49,305 nt of DNA from Pseudonocardiales bacterium. Its GTDB lineage: Bacteria > Actinomycetota > Actinomycetes > Mycobacteriales > Pseudonocardiaceae. The position numbers and the translations under genes were made by a program. A model generated the notes under the pieces. That model did not search any database, had not been told where the DNA came from, and saw nothing but the letters and a program-made list of their open reading frames with translations. Location of the stretch: the NCBI GenBank assembly GCA_019241525.1, contig JAFAWY010000009.1:1-49305 (forward strand). The letters run 5' to 3'. Below, piece after piece: positions 35,057 through 44,709 of this stretch (its first letter is position 1; each line of letters begins with the position of its first letter).

Positions 35057-36748
35057 CTAGCAAGAACGTAAGTAGGTGATGCGCTGCTCGAGTTGCTCCA
35101 CGGTGGCCATGGCGGTGGGCGGACCGCCGCATGCCGTGCGAACCTCCTGGTGAATAACCCCGTGCGGCCGGCCGGTGCGGTGGTGCGCCATCGCCACCAG
35201 CGTGTTGAGTTCCCGGCGAAGTTCGCGCAGACGCGCCCGCACAGTCGGCGGCCGTACTTTCTCGGACGGCTGCACCGGGACCTGCGTCGAACGCTGTGCC
35301 GCGCGGGCGAGTTGGTGTTGCTGGCGCCGCCGCAGCAACGCTCGCATCTGGTCCGGCTCCAGTAACCCTGGCAGGCCGAGGTAGTCCTGCTCATCCTCGG
35401 TGGTAGCGAAGGCGGCCGTACCAAACGAAGCCCCGTCATAAATCACCTGGTCCAGCTCCGCGCTGGCACCGAGCGCGATGAACGCCCGTTCCTGCTCACC
35501 AGGTTCATCGCGCTGCGCATTAGCGCGCGCAACCGCGTCGTCGTCCCAGCCCTCCTCGGCCCGGTGCGGCACACCGAGTACGTGATCTCGCTGCTGCTCG
35601 AGTTCACTGGCCAACCCCAGCAACACGGGCACGCTGGGCAGGAACACCGTCGCCGTCTCGCCAGGGCGCCTGGACCGCACGAATCGACCCACGGCCTGGG
35701 CGAAGTACAGCGGAGTGGCTGCTGACGTTGCGTACACCCCGACCGCCAACCGCGGCACGTCCACGCCCTCGGAGACCATCCGGACTGCGACCATCCAGTG
35801 CTCATCGGAGCCGGCAAACGCGGCAATCCGGTCGGAGGCAGTCGGATCGTCGGACAGCACCAGCACCGGTGCTCGCCCGGTGACTCGGTGCAGGATTGCC
35901 GCATAATCGCGGGCGGCGGTGTGGTCGGTGGCAATCACCAGCCCGGCCGCGTCGGGCAACGCGCCAGCCCGCAGCTGGGTCAGCCTGGTGTTAGCGGCGC
36001 TGAACACTGCCGGGATCCACTCTCCCGCCGGGTCCAGCGCGGTGCGCCAAGCCCGTGCCGTGTGCTCGGGGGTGAGCGGTTCGCCCAGCCGTGCCGAGTA
36101 TTCCTCCCCTGCGCTGGTCCGCCACCGGGCCTCACCTGAGTAGGCGAGGAACATCACCGGCCGCACCACCCCGTCGGCCAGCGCCTCGGAGTAGCCATAG
36201 GAATGGTCCGCGGCAGAGCGCAATGCACCTGTGCCGTCGGGTTCATAGCTGACGAACGGAATCGGCGTGTCATCGCTGCGAAAGGGGGTGCCGGTCAGGG
36301 CGAGCCGGCGCGTCGCGGGGGTGAACGCCTCGCGCACACCGTCGCCCCAGCTCTTGGCATCTCCAGCGTGGTGGATCTCGTCGAGCACCACCAACGTGCG
36401 GCGTGTCTGGGTACGCCCGCGGTGTAGCGAAGGATGCGCCGCCACCTGGGCATAAGTAAGCGCAACACCGTGGTAGTTCGGGGAGGTCGCGCCTATCGAA
36501 TTGCGAAAACCGGAATCGAGGGCGAGATCGACCTCGGCGGCTGCGTCGGCCCACTGATGCTTGAGGTGCTCGGTGGGAGTGACCACAGTCACGGCCTGCA
36601 CGGTGCGGTCGGCCAGCAGTTCGGCTGCTACCCGCAACGCGAACGTTGTCTTGCCGGCACCGGGCGTGGCGACTGCCAGAAAGTCTTGCGGCGCGCTGGC
36701 CAGATACCGGGCCAGCGCTCTGCGCTGCCAGGCGCGCAGCGGCCGCAT
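35057..36748 (-). CDS. DEAD/DEAH-type superfamily 2 helicase
   Basis: I take the ATG at 36748, preceded by GGAGGGA, giving 563 residues; an ATG at 36790 is also open. Motifs in order are TPGAGKTT (I), VVTPTEHLKHQW (Ia), VVLDEIHHAGDA (II), LALTGTPFR (III), MVAVRMVSEGVDVPRLAVG (V) and QAVGRFVRSRR (VI). A C-terminal helical, charged region of about 150 residues may contact nucleic acid. This matches a widespread actinobacterial helicase paired with DUF7455; its substrate is not settled. It is divergent from the YihY gene. Confidence 0.9.
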   Translation of the reverse strand: MRPLRAWQRRALARYLASAPQDFLAVATPGAGKTTFALRVAAELLADRTVQAVTVVTPTEHLKHQWADAAAEVDLALDSGFRNSIGATSPNYHGVALTYAQVAAHPSLHRGRTQTRRTLVVLDEIHHAGDAKSWGDGVREAFTPATRRLALTGTPFRSDDTPIPFVSYEPDGTGALRSAADHSYGYSEALADGVVRPVMFLAYSGEARWRTSAGEEYSARLGEPLTPEHTARAWRTALDPAGEWIPAVFSAANTRLTQLRAGALPDAAGLVIATDHTAARDYAAILHRVTGRAPVLVLSDDPTASDRIAAFAGSDEHWMVAVRMVSEGVDVPRLAVGVYATSAATPLYFAQAVGRFVRSRRPGETATVFLPSVPVLLGLASELEQQRDHVLGVPHRAEEGWDDDAVARANAQRDEPGEQERAFIALGASAELDQVIYDGASFGTAAFATTEDEQDYLGLPGLLEPDQMRALLRRRQQHQLARAAQRSTQVPVQPSEKVRPPTVRARLRELRRELNTLVAMAHHRTGRPHGVIHQEVRTACGGPPTAMATVEQLEQRITYLRSC

Positions 36749-36884
36749 GTGCGCTCCCTCCGGTCGCTGCACTCCTGATGTGGCATCCATCGTTAAGTGG
36801 CAGACAGTGTCTTCGACACGGTCTGTCAGTCATGAGCCGGGGGTCCTACTGCACGCGACGCTCACCCCATAACCTGGAGGCAAC

Positions 36885-37898
36885 ATGGACGCTTCCGCCG
36901 AGCCCGCAGCCGATCAGGCCGGCCCCGCCGCGGCCGGGCCCGCTCACGGCACGCCGGCTGGCTGGTGGCCCCTGCGCCTGGTCTCCCGCACCGCCACAAA
37001 GGCGTGGAATGACAGCTTTATATCCTTGTCGGCCCAAGCGGCGTTCTGGATGACGCTGTCGCTGCCACCACTGCTGCTGGGCATGCTGGGCAGCCTCGGC
37101 TTCGTCAGCAGTTGGTTCGGCCCCGAGACAGTCGCAGCAGCACAACGCGAGATCGTGCGGCTGGCCGCCGGCGTGTTCAGCACCGACGTTGTCAACCAGA
37201 TCATCCGTCCCACGGTGTCCGATATCCTCACCCGGGGGCACAGTTCACTGGTCTCGGTAGGATTCCTGCTCTCGCTGTGGGCCGGTTCCTCGGCGTTGGC
37301 GTCCCTGGTGGACTCGATCACTGCTGCCTACCATCAGCACGCGGTGCGTCACCCGGTATGGCAGCGGATCTTCGCCCTACTCGTGTACATCATGGCACTG
37401 GTCGGGTCGGTGTTCGTCCTTCCGCTCACCGCCCTAGGTCCTGATCTGATCCCCGAGTTGCTCCCCGCAGCGATCCGGCCCACCGTGACTGAACTGGTCG
37501 GCATCTTCTACTATCCCGGCCTGGCTGTCTTGCTGATAGTCGGCCTGGCAACCCTCTACCACGTGGTGGTCCCCAACAAGCCGCCGTGGCACCGCGGAGT
37601 TCCAGGCGCGCTGCTGGCCATGGTCGTCTTCCTAGTCAGCAGTGCCGGTCTGCGGCTCTACATCGCCTCGGTGACCGCTACCGGGTACACCTACGGAGCA
37701 CTGGCCGCCCCGATCGCGTACCTGCTGTTCTGCTTCTTCATCGCCATGGCGATCGTGCTCGGTGCCGAGTTCAACAGCGCCATCGAAGAACTGTGGCCTG
37801 CCGATGCAACGCGACTAAGAGAACGCCGGCGTGGGCTGCGCAGGACGATGCCGAGCAGCGATGCTCAGCCGCTGAGCGCTCCCGAGGCGAGCCACTAG
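36885..37898 (+). CDS. YihY/virulence factor BrkB family membrane protein
   Basis: The 337-residue protein has a hydrophilic N-terminal 40 residues, then six or so membrane segments, and a basic cytoplasmic tail. WNDSFISLSAQAAFWMTLSLPP and the pattern VSVGFLLSLWAGSSALASLVDSI are typical of the YihY (BrkB, old name RNase BN) family. It corresponds in position to Rv2707 near sigB in mycobacteria. It is presumed to be a transporter or envelope protein; RNase activity was a misassignment. Its stop overlaps the DUF3039 gene end on the other strand by four bases. Confidence 0.88.
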   Translation: MDASAEPAADQAGPAAAGPAHGTPAGWWPLRLVSRTATKAWNDSFISLSAQAAFWMTLSLPPLLLGMLGSLGFVSSWFGPETVAAAQREIVRLAAGVFSTDVVNQIIRPTVSDILTRGHSSLVSVGFLLSLWAGSSALASLVDSITAAYHQHAVRHPVWQRIFALLVYIMALVGSVFVLPLTALGPDLIPELLPAAIRPTVTELVGIFYYPGLAVLLIVGLATLYHVVVPNKPPWHRGVPGALLAMVVFLVSSAGLRLYIASVTATGYTYGALAAPIAYLLFCFFIAMAIVLGAEFNSAIEELWPADATRLRERRRGLRRTMPSSDAQPLSAPEASH

Positions 37899-38152
37899 CC
37901 GGCGTCGCCACCCTTGGGCAGCGATTCGTATATCTCTTTACATTCCGGGCATACAGGCGAACCCGGCTTGGGCGCGCGAGTAACCGGGAACGTCGCACCG
38001 CACAGGGCCACCACCTGCGAGCCCAGTACGGCGCTTTCCGCGATCTTCGCCTTGCGCACGTAGTGGAACATCTTGGGTGTGTCGTCGCCAGTGGTGTCGG
38101 TCCCCTCGGGGCGGGTATCGACGTCTGGCAACGTCTGAGTCGGCGTGCTCAC
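37895..38152 (-). CDS. DUF3039 protein
   Basis: The best start is the GTG at 38152, giving 85 residues; the frame is open to 38308 but that part overlaps the upstream gene. The core MFHYVRKAKIAESAVLG, VVALCG and PVCPECKEIYESL is that of DUF3039, with a CxxC pair and an isolated Cys that may bind zinc. Its position, tail to tail with the YihY gene, matches Rv2708c in mycobacteria. Function is unknown. Confidence 0.85.
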   Translation of the reverse strand: MSTPTQTLPDVDTRPEGTDTTGDDTPKMFHYVRKAKIAESAVLGSQVVALCGATFPVTRAPKPGSPVCPECKEIYESLPKGGDAG

Positions 38153-38192
38153 GACTCCATCATGCCGCACGACCGGTATAACGGTCGGCGTG

Positions 38193-38498
38193 TCACCCCT
38201 CGATGACTGGATGATCACCACTTTCCAGTTCCCGGTGCCGGAGATCCTCACCCTGCAGACCGTGTCCGTATCTGTTGACGTGCTCAACTTTGACCGGGCC
38301 GCGGTCATTAGCGATGAGCACCGCGATCCAGGGCAACGGCACCGAGAGCACCACGAACGTCAGCGCAAGCCACCAAGTCTGATAAAACACGCCAGCGAGG
38401 AGCAGGCATGGGATGCGGGCCGACATCAAGATCGCGTACTTGCGCCGCCGAGCGGCATATTGCTCGGCGTAAGAGGGCTCCGCTGCGGTGATGAGCAC
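38193..38498 (-). CDS. DUF3099 membrane protein
   Basis: This 101-residue protein has YAARRRKYAILMSARIPCLL and VPLPWIAVLIAND, the DUF3099 pattern, with two membrane segments (about 27-43 and 45-63). Both termini should face the cytoplasm. It is probably in one transcript with the DUF3039 gene that begins about 40 bases further on. The start MLITAAEPSYAEQY is the only good choice. Confidence 0.85.
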   Translation of the reverse strand: MLITAAEPSYAEQYAARRRKYAILMSARIPCLLLAGVFYQTWWLALTFVVLSVPLPWIAVLIANDRGPVKVEHVNRYGHGLQGEDLRHRELESGDHPVIEG

Positions 38499-38577
38499 GG
38501 CAGCGTCACCTCGGCGAGGGCTGTGGTCTTGCCGATCCCTCGCACCTTGACGTCCCGGTTTGATGCTCCCGACCTCC

Positions 38578-39150
38578 CTATTTTTTCGCTTTCGTAGCCG
38601 CCTTCGCCTGCTGCTTGTACTCGCGAACTCTGGCCAGCGAGTCGGCGTCGGTCACGTCGGCGACCGATCGATAGACCCCCTCGTCGCCGTAAGGGCCGGC
38701 TGCTTCTCGCCAGCCGGTGGGCCTCACATTACGCTGTTTGCCGAGAAGCGCCAGAAATATCTGCGCTTTTTGCTTTCCATAGCCAGGTAGGGCGACCAGC
38801 CGATCGAGCAACTCATGCCCGTCTGTGGCATCCCGCCATAAAGCCGTCACATCGCCGCCGTAGCACTTGACCAACGATCGGCACAGATCCTGCACCCGCA
38901 CAGCCATCGACTTGGGATAACGATGCAATGCGGGCGGCGAAGCGAACAGCTGCGCCAGAGCGTCGGGGTCGTAGTCGGCGAGCTCATGAACATCGAGGTC
39001 ATGACCCAGCCGTTGCTTGAGCTGGTAGGGCGCTGCAAAGGCCCGCTCCATCGGCACCTGTTGATCGAGAAGCATGCCTAGTAGCAAGGCCAATGGATCC
39101 CGGTCCAGCAATTCGTCCGCGGATGAGTCCTGGCTCAGCATCAAGGGCAC
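38578..39150 (-). CDS. HhH-GPD-type base-excision repair protein
   Basis: The 190-residue protein has the small HhH-GPD fold seen in a group of uncharacterised actinobacterial glycosylase-like proteins. The N-terminal helix DPLALLLGMLLDQQVPMERAF matches the glycosylase core, and LVALPGYGKQKAQIFLALLG is the helix-hairpin-helix. An iron-sulfur loop is absent, and the catalytic Asp usually after the hairpin is not obvious. DNA repair role is inferred. It follows the 191-residue gene by 53 bases on the same strand. Confidence 0.85.
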   Translation of the reverse strand: MPLMLSQDSSADELLDRDPLALLLGMLLDQQVPMERAFAAPYQLKQRLGHDLDVHELADYDPDALAQLFASPPALHRYPKSMAVRVQDLCRSLVKCYGGDVTALWRDATDGHELLDRLVALPGYGKQKAQIFLALLGKQRNVRPTGWREAAGPYGDEGVYRSVADVTDADSLARVREYKQQAKAATKAKK

Positions 39151-39203
39151 TAATGACCTCCTCGCCCGTATGAGTATCAGTAATGCCTGCTGGCGACGAA
39201 GGC

Positions 39204-39779
39204 TCAGCTCTCGATGCCCACTAGCCCCATTACTTCGGCGCGCCAGTCTTGGTAGGCGGTGGCGGCGCTGGCCCGATCCTGCATATCCGGATGAGATTGT
39301 GCCTCGTCGCCGCCACCTAGCGCGTAATGCACGATCTCCTGGTCGCTGCGCTGGCTGCTGACCACCTTCACGTGAACGTGTTTGGTGGCAAGCTCGGCCC
39401 TGGCTGCATGCGCGAGTAGGTGCAGCAGTGCCAGCCGGGAGTGCTGATCGTCCGGCAATGACATCTCATCAGGAGTATTACCCGACACCAGCACCACGGT
39501 CGCACCGGGCGCCAGCACCGGAAGCACCCGATCGACTGCGCGGAACCGGGCCAGTAAACCCGCCGTGAGGAACGAACCCACCCGGGCCACCGCGGTATCG
39601 CCTTCCGGATGGATAGTGACCGGCAGCTGGATGTAGAAGTCAACGCTGTCGCTGCCCGCCTCGCCCGGCAGCGCCGCCGGATCGGTGATCACTACGGGGT
39701 CGGCGCCCGCGTCTCGCAAGTGTTCGGAAAGCCGGTTCGCCCGATCGGCCGACCCACTCAGGAGCCCGATATGCCCCAT
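39204..39779 (-). CDS. hypothetical Rossmann-like protein
   Basis: This 191-residue protein begins MGHIGLLSGSADRANRL and contains VVLVSGNTPDEMSL, a strand-loop pattern of a Rossmann-like fold, but I recognise no catalytic motif. It is not a membrane protein. Cotranscription with the HhH-GPD gene is likely. I do not name a function. Confidence 0.6.
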   Translation of the reverse strand: MGHIGLLSGSADRANRLSEHLRDAGADPVVITDPAALPGEAGSDSVDFYIQLPVTIHPEGDTAVARVGSFLTAGLLARFRAVDRVLPVLAPGATVVLVSGNTPDEMSLPDDQHSRLALLHLLAHAARAELATKHVHVKVVSSQRSDQEIVHYALGGGDEAQSHPDMQDRASAATAYQDWRAEVMGLVGIES

Positions 39780-40000
39780 CGACCTTCCTCCAACACGTTC
39801 GCACCAATCGGTGGATCAGGCTTCGGCTGATCGATCCCAGCGTCATCGTAGGGCCGAGGGCAGCGACTGGCGAGGGTAGCGCAGGCTTGCCATCAGCGGG
39901 TCCCCCAAACGGCGGGGGCCGAGTACTGGCTGGCCCCGGCATCACACAGGGACACCGGGGCCAGTGAGCCAGCTGGTCGCGATCCAGCGGCACTGCTCGC

Positions 40001-40300
40001 TTAGCTCTTCGCGGCTGTGTTCTTGGTTGTTTCGTGCGCCATCCAGGCAGCATTGCTGGCCACCGACCTGGTGGTGGCCAGCCAGGTCTTGGTGAACTCC
40101 CGCTGCGTCGTCAGCGCCTGAGCCACACAGTCGTAGGCCTTGTCCACGACCTCCTCCGCGCTGGGTGCCTTTGCGTCCAGAGTCGGCCACATGCCAAAGA
40201 TCGGCTTCCAGGCATCCGCATAGATTCGCATCGCGCTGACAAAGGCTTCCTGCCCGCGACGGGTCATCTCAACCATGGTCTCCGCTGTGGTCATCGCCAT
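40001..40300 (-). CDS. phasin-like protein
   Basis: The ATG at 40300 has an AAGGGA site; the protein has 99 residues. It is a single long helix-forming sequence (TRRGQEAFVSAMRIYADAW; VVDKAYDCVAQALTTQREFTK; VASNAAWMAHE) without signal peptide or membrane segment. Size, helical amphipathic pattern and closeness to the polyester synthase gene fit phasins, which coat polyhydroxyalkanoate granules. It is the last gene of the phaC-XRE-phasin cluster on this strand. The sequence of phasins varies a lot, so this is inference from pattern and context. Confidence 0.65.
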   Translation of the reverse strand: MAMTTAETMVEMTRRGQEAFVSAMRIYADAWKPIFGMWPTLDAKAPSAEEVVDKAYDCVAQALTTQREFTKTWLATTRSVASNAAWMAHETTKNTAAKS

Positions 40301-40373
40301 CACTTCCCTTACCGTCAGAGTGGTCGATAACCAAAGTATGCAGATGTGATAAGTATGTCAAACAGCGGGTGGG

Positions 40374-40784
40374 TCAGCCCGTTTTGCCCTCGATGAAACT
40401 GCGGTACACCCCGAGCAGTGCTTCCCGCTGAGCCTCGGTGAGCCGCGGATCGGTCCGGATGGCTTCTTCGGTACTGGCCGCTGAATCAGTAGGGACGTCG
40501 ATGGGCGCGGCGGCAGGACCGGCCTGCGTCCATCCTGCCTTGGCCAGCAGCTGTTCAGTGGTCAGCCCAAGCGCATTCGCAATGGCTCGCAACACGGTCA
40601 GCGAGGGTTGATGCAGACCGCGTTCCACCTGGCTGAGGTAGGCGTTGGAGATCTTGGTCAGGGCCGCCATCTCACGCAACGACAAATCGGCAAGCTGCCG
40701 CTGGGCGCGGATGAACGCGCCCAGCGGACCCAGCTGCACCTGCCAGGCGTGGGGCGGCTCCGGGCCGCTATCTGCACTGGCCAT
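40374..40784 (-). CDS. XRE-family transcriptional regulator
   Basis: The 136-residue protein has an N-terminal HTH: FIRAQRQLADLSLREMAA, then KISNAYLSQVERGLHQPSL. This is the Cro/CI-type fold, followed by an acidic linker and a short C-terminal helix. Lying between phaC and the phasin-like gene on the same strand, it is probably a regulator of this locus, comparable in role to PhaR-type granule-responsive repressors, although its sequence family differs. It starts 29 bases after the phaC stop. Confidence 0.85.
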   Translation of the reverse strand: MASADSGPEPPHAWQVQLGPLGAFIRAQRQLADLSLREMAALTKISNAYLSQVERGLHQPSLTVLRAIANALGLTTEQLLAKAGWTQAGPAAAPIDVPTDSAASTEEAIRTDPRLTEAQREALLGVYRSFIEGKTG

Positions 40785-40813
40785 GGCTTACCTCATTCCC
40801 GCGCCGGGTAGCG

Positions 40814-42556
40814 TCACTTCTCGAGCACATACGTGCCCGGAGCCGCCACCAGCGGCGGATACCTGGTGCTGCCCATCGCCGGCGGCTTCTGCTGCTTTCC
40901 CGCCCGCGCTTCGATCCACGGTGTCCAGTCCAGCCACCAGGATTTGCCAACCTCGCTGGCCTGCTGGCGCCAGGTCTCCGGATCCTCGGGCAGCATCTCA
41001 GCCGAACTGACCCAGTGCTTGGACTTCGGGTTCGGCGGGTTCACCACGCCGGCGATGTGCCCGGAGTTGGACAGCGTGAATCGTACGGTGCCTCCCATCA
41101 GCCGGGCCCCGGCATACACCGCCTTCCACAACGCTATGTGATCCCGCTCGGCGGAGATGAAGTAGCTGTCCTTGCTGATCTTGCTGAGGTCCAGCCGCTC
41201 ACCGGCCAACTCGAGTTCGTCTTTAGCTAACTGGTTCTCCAGGTACAGGCACCGGAGGTACTCGGTGTGCATGGTCGCAGGCATGCGGGTGGAGTCGGCG
41301 TTCCAGCTGAGCATGTCGAACGGCGCTGGCTCCTCGCCCAGCAACCAATCGTTGACCACGTAGTTCCACACCAGATCCCGGCCGCGCAGCAGGTTGAACG
41401 TGGTGGCCATGTTGTCTGCCGGTAAGTAGCCCTTACGCTGCATGACGCGGGTCAAACGGGTGATCGTCGCCTCGTCGGTGAACACCCCCAGCGGGCCAGG
41501 CAAGGTGAAGTCGAGCAGGGTGTTCATCAGCGTCAGCGAGGCGACCCGGTCTTCCCCGCGGGCCGTAAGCCAGGCGAGCAGGGCCGCAGCCATGGTGCCG
41601 CCAAGGCACAATCCAGCCACGTTCGTCTGTTTGCTTCCGGTGATCTCTTCGACCACGTGCAATGCGGCCAGTAGCCCTTCTTGCAGGTAATCGCTCATCG
41701 ACAACTCGGCCAGCGCCGCGTCCGGGTTCCGGTAACTGATCATGAAACACGTGTGGCCGTGCTGCACGGCCCACTCCACCAGGCTCTTTCCCGGTGCGAG
41801 ATCCATGATGTAGTACTTGTTGATCCACGGCGGGCTGAACAGCAGTGGCACCTCATGCACGGTCTTGGTCTGCGGCTCGTACTGGATCAGCTCGATCAAC
41901 CGGTTGCGGAACACCACACTGCCCGGTGTGGCGGCCAGTTCATGACCGGGGCGGAATCGGCCTGGCGGGACCTGGCGCGGCATGCCCTTGTTCGTCACCA
42001 GATCCCGGAGCGCATTGCTGGCCCCCCGTACCAGGCTGAGTCCCCCGGTGTCGAAGGCTCTCTTCAACGCCGCCGGGTTGGTCACCAACCAATTGGTCGG
42101 CGCCGCCGCGTCAACCAACTGGCCCAGCGCGAAGTCGGCCTTACGCCGGGTGACCTCATCAAGCTCGGCACCGGCCAGCAAGCTCTGCACGAAGTCTTCG
42201 AGCAGTGCATGTTGCTGGCGCAGCAGGAAGAACCAGGGGTTGCTGGTCCAGGCTGGATCAGAGAAGCGCCGATCCTCCCGCCCCGAAACGGGACCTTCCT
42301 CCTGTGAACCCATGGTTCGCAGCGCCGCGGTGAGGACAGCTTGCGCGCTGCGCATGCCGTACTTCATCGCCGACCGGGACAGCACTGACGGCTGCCCAGC
42401 CATCGCCAACGCAAACTTGCCCAGTGCGTCACCAAGCCCAGCAGGATCCAACTCGGCCATCGCCGAGTCGATGCCGAGCAGCGACCGGACCGAGGACACC
42501 ATGTCAGCGGCGTCTTGGCGAACCTCGGCCAGGGGATCGCTCATCGGCGCAGTCAC
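40814..42556 (-). CDS. phaC: class I polyhydroxyalkanoate synthase
   Basis: PhaC polymerises 3-hydroxyacyl-CoA into storage polyester on granules. The 580-residue protein has the lipase-like box GLCLGG with nucleophile Cys317 and catalytic Asp472 (SAERDH) and His500 (SGHIAG). It has the usual N-terminal domain and the core segments PGKSLVEWAVQHGHTCFMISY and LLFSPPWINKYYI. The size indicates a single-subunit class I enzyme. phaA and phaB are not adjacent, so monomer supply comes from elsewhere. Confidence 0.95.
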   Translation of the reverse strand: MTAPMSDPLAEVRQDAADMVSSVRSLLGIDSAMAELDPAGLGDALGKFALAMAGQPSVLSRSAMKYGMRSAQAVLTAALRTMGSQEEGPVSGREDRRFSDPAWTSNPWFFLLRQQHALLEDFVQSLLAGAELDEVTRRKADFALGQLVDAAAPTNWLVTNPAALKRAFDTGGLSLVRGASNALRDLVTNKGMPRQVPPGRFRPGHELAATPGSVVFRNRLIELIQYEPQTKTVHEVPLLFSPPWINKYYIMDLAPGKSLVEWAVQHGHTCFMISYRNPDAALAELSMSDYLQEGLLAALHVVEEITGSKQTNVAGLCLGGTMAAALLAWLTARGEDRVASLTLMNTLLDFTLPGPLGVFTDEATITRLTRVMQRKGYLPADNMATTFNLLRGRDLVWNYVVNDWLLGEEPAPFDMLSWNADSTRMPATMHTEYLRCLYLENQLAKDELELAGERLDLSKISKDSYFISAERDHIALWKAVYAGARLMGGTVRFTLSNSGHIAGVVNPPNPKSKHWVSSAEMLPEDPETWRQQASEVGKSWWLDWTPWIEARAGKQQKPPAMGSTRYPPLVAAPGTYVLEK

Positions 42557-42642
42557 GACACCACCTCCACTTCGATCTATTCACGAGCGTCCCGACGCAG
42601 AGGCCGTAGCGCAAGTCGCAGGACCTGGCAGTATCCAGCGCC

Positions 42643-43068
42643 GTGCGGGCGGTAGTAAGCCGAGTGACCGAAGCAGCGGTGCTCGTGGATGGCCAGGTGG
42701 TTGGCGAGTTAGACCGTCCCGGGCTGCTCGTGCTGCTCGGCGTCACGCATGACGACGGATACGAGCGAGCCGAAACGATGGCGCGCAAACTGCACGAGTT
42801 GCGGATCCTGCGCGACGAACGCTCAGTCGCCGACACCGGCGCCGGAGTGCTGGTCGTGAGCCAATTCACCCTCTACGGCAGCACGCGCAAGGGTCGGCGA
42901 CCCTCCTTCACCGCAGCGGCCCGCCCCGAACACGCCGAACCGCTGATCGACGAGGTCGTCGCCCGCCTCCGCGCTCGCGGTGTCTCGGTGGCCACCGGAC
43001 GCTTCGGCGCCATGATGGCGGTGCACAGCGTGGCCGACGGCCCGTTCACCGTCCTCCTCGAGGTATGA
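42643..43068 (+). CDS. dtd: D-aminoacyl-tRNA deacylase
   Basis: DTD removes D-amino acids wrongly attached to tRNA. The GTG start gives 141 residues, normal length. SQFTLYG (active-site loop with Thr) and the second signature GPF-T near the C-terminus (ADGPFTVLLEV) are present; the usual GPVT reads GPFT here. It is divergent from phaC by 86 bases and lies 260 bases ahead of sigB on the same strand. Confidence 0.93.
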   Translation: MRAVVSRVTEAAVLVDGQVVGELDRPGLLVLLGVTHDDGYERAETMARKLHELRILRDERSVADTGAGVLVVSQFTLYGSTRKGRRPSFTAAARPEHAEPLIDEVVARLRARGVSVATGRFGAMMAVHSVADGPFTVLLEV

Positions 43069-43330
43069 CGCTCTTCAAGAGCTACCGACCGAGGTGCTGG
43101 GCGCCTTAAACGGCTACCAACCTGAGAAGTCTCTGAGGGTCCGGCGGGCTGGGCACTTCCCCGCCAACTCGTTCGTCGTTCCGGCGAGAGTCCGGGAACG
43201 GAATCCGGCCTCCCGGCGTTGCATCTATCGACGCCTCGGGTACCCCGATGGCTAGACACGTGCAGCGTCGCGCCGATTCGCGAACGCCGGGCGGCAGCCG
43301 GCCCGAGGATCCGTTGCAGGAAGGAACCTG

Positions 43331-44305
43331 ATGACCGCCGCGCAGATTACCGTGGAAGCCGACACCACCTTTGAGGCGGATCTCGACGCGCAGAGCCCAG
43401 CAGCCGACCTGGTCCGGGTCTATCTCAACGGCATCGGGCGCACCGCGCTGCTCAGCGCGCAACAGGAAGTTGAACTCGCCAAGCGCATCGAGGCAGGAGT
43501 ATTTGCCCGGCACATCCTCGACACCTCAGTTCAACTAACGCCTAGCCGGCAGGCTGATCTTGCCCGGTTGGTCCGTGATGGCCAGCAAGCGAAGAATCAC
43601 CTGCTGGAGGCCAACTTGCGGTTGGTGGTGTCGCTCGCCAAGCGTTACACCGGTCGTGGAATGCCGCTGCTGGACCTGATTCAAGAGGGCAACCTTGGGC
43701 TGATCCGTGCAGTAGAGAAATTCGACTACACCAAGGGCTTTAAGTTCTCCACCTATGCCACCTGGTGGATCCGCCAAGCCATCACCCGTGGCATGGCTGA
43801 CCAAGGACGCACCATTCGGCTTCCGGTGCACCTGGTGGAACAGGTGAACAAGCTGGCCCGGATCAAACGGGACCTGCATCAGCAGCTGGGTCGGGAAGCA
43901 ACTGACCAGGAGCTGGCCCGCGAGTCCGGCATACCCGTGGAGAAGGTAGCCGACCTGCTGGAGTACTCCCGGGACCCGGTAAGCCTGGACATGCCTGTCG
44001 GGGCCGAGGAGGAAGCACCGCTTGGTGACTTCATCGAGGACGCCGAGGCCACCGATGCCGAATCCGCGGTAATCTCTGGGTTGCTCCAAGATGACCTGCG
44101 CCGGGTGCTGTCCACGCTGGAAGACCGGGAGCAGAAGGTTATCCGGTTGCGATACGGCCTTGACGACGGCCAGCCCCGCACGCTGGACCAGATCGGGAAG
44201 CGTTTCGGGCTCTCCCGCGAGCGGGTCCGTCAAATCGAGCGCGAAGTGATGGCCAAGCTGCGCCACGGGGACCGTGCCGATCGGCTGCGCGCCTACGCCA
44301 GTTGA
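43331..44305 (+). CDS. sigB: principal-like sigma factor SigB
   Basis: This 324-residue sigma-70 protein has region 1.2 ([18 protein letters not shown]), region 2 ([37 protein letters not shown]), region 3 and region 4 ([23 protein letters not shown] and [17 protein letters not shown]). It lacks the long N-terminal extension of SigA, as expected for SigB. The position near an ideR/dtxR gene and galE is the classic actinobacterial order. An AGGAAGGA site precedes the ATG. Confidence 0.95.
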   Translation: MTAAQITVEADTTFEADLDAQSPAADLVRVYLNGIGRTALLSAQQEVELAKRIEAGVFARHILDTSVQLTPSRQADLARLVRDGQQAKNHLLEANLRLVVSLAKRYTGRGMPLLDLIQEGNLGLIRAVEKFDYTKGFKFSTYATWWIRQAITRGMADQGRTIRLPVHLVEQVNKLARIKRDLHQQLGREATDQELARESGIPVEKVADLLEYSRDPVSLDMPVGAEEEAPLGDFIEDAEATDAESAVISGLLQDDLRRVLSTLEDREQKVIRLRYGLDDGQPRTLDQIGKRFGLSRERVRQIEREVMAKLRHGDRADRLRAYAS

Positions 44306-44428
44306 CTTGAGATTGGTTTCAGCGCGTCACCGCTCGAATGGCAGCATTGACGCCGCTGTGTCGGGCAGGCACTGTCACCTCAAGGCGTAAGGACCACGCG
44401 ACGTCAGGCTCAGGCTGTCGCGCGCCGC

Positions 44429-44461
44429 GGAAGGTCGGGCTCGTCGGGGGTCCGGCCTTCC
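44429..44461 (+). terminator. possible stem-loop after sigB
   Basis: GGAAGGTCGG and CCGGCCTTCC can pair over ten positions with one G-T pair, with a 13-base loop, followed by CCCTTGTGTGG. It lies 124 bases after the sigB stop and may end that transcript. The interval 44,306-44,709 otherwise contains no gene, only the promoter region of the next lipoprotein. Confidence 0.4.
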
Positions 44462-44709
44462 CCCTTGTGTGGTCTCCATAGTGAATTGCTGCTTGTCTTG
44501 GGCAGTTCGTGGCGCAAATTGACCTGGCGCCGATTACAGACTGTAGTCCCACTAAGGCGGGTATGGGAAACGCTAGCTACGTAGTCCAAGCAAAGCGGTG
44601 AAATCCCCTCCGTGCAGCGCACAACAGGAATAAACTTTTCAGCTCTATCGGGATGCTGCACGCCGCGCGATCTGCGCTCGTGCGGGTTGGAGTCGGAAAG
44701 GAATGGCTG

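Noticed and set aside
40374-40784. XRE regulator as an antitoxin
   Set aside because: No toxin-like gene is adjacent, and the context of phaC and the phasin-like gene explains it better.
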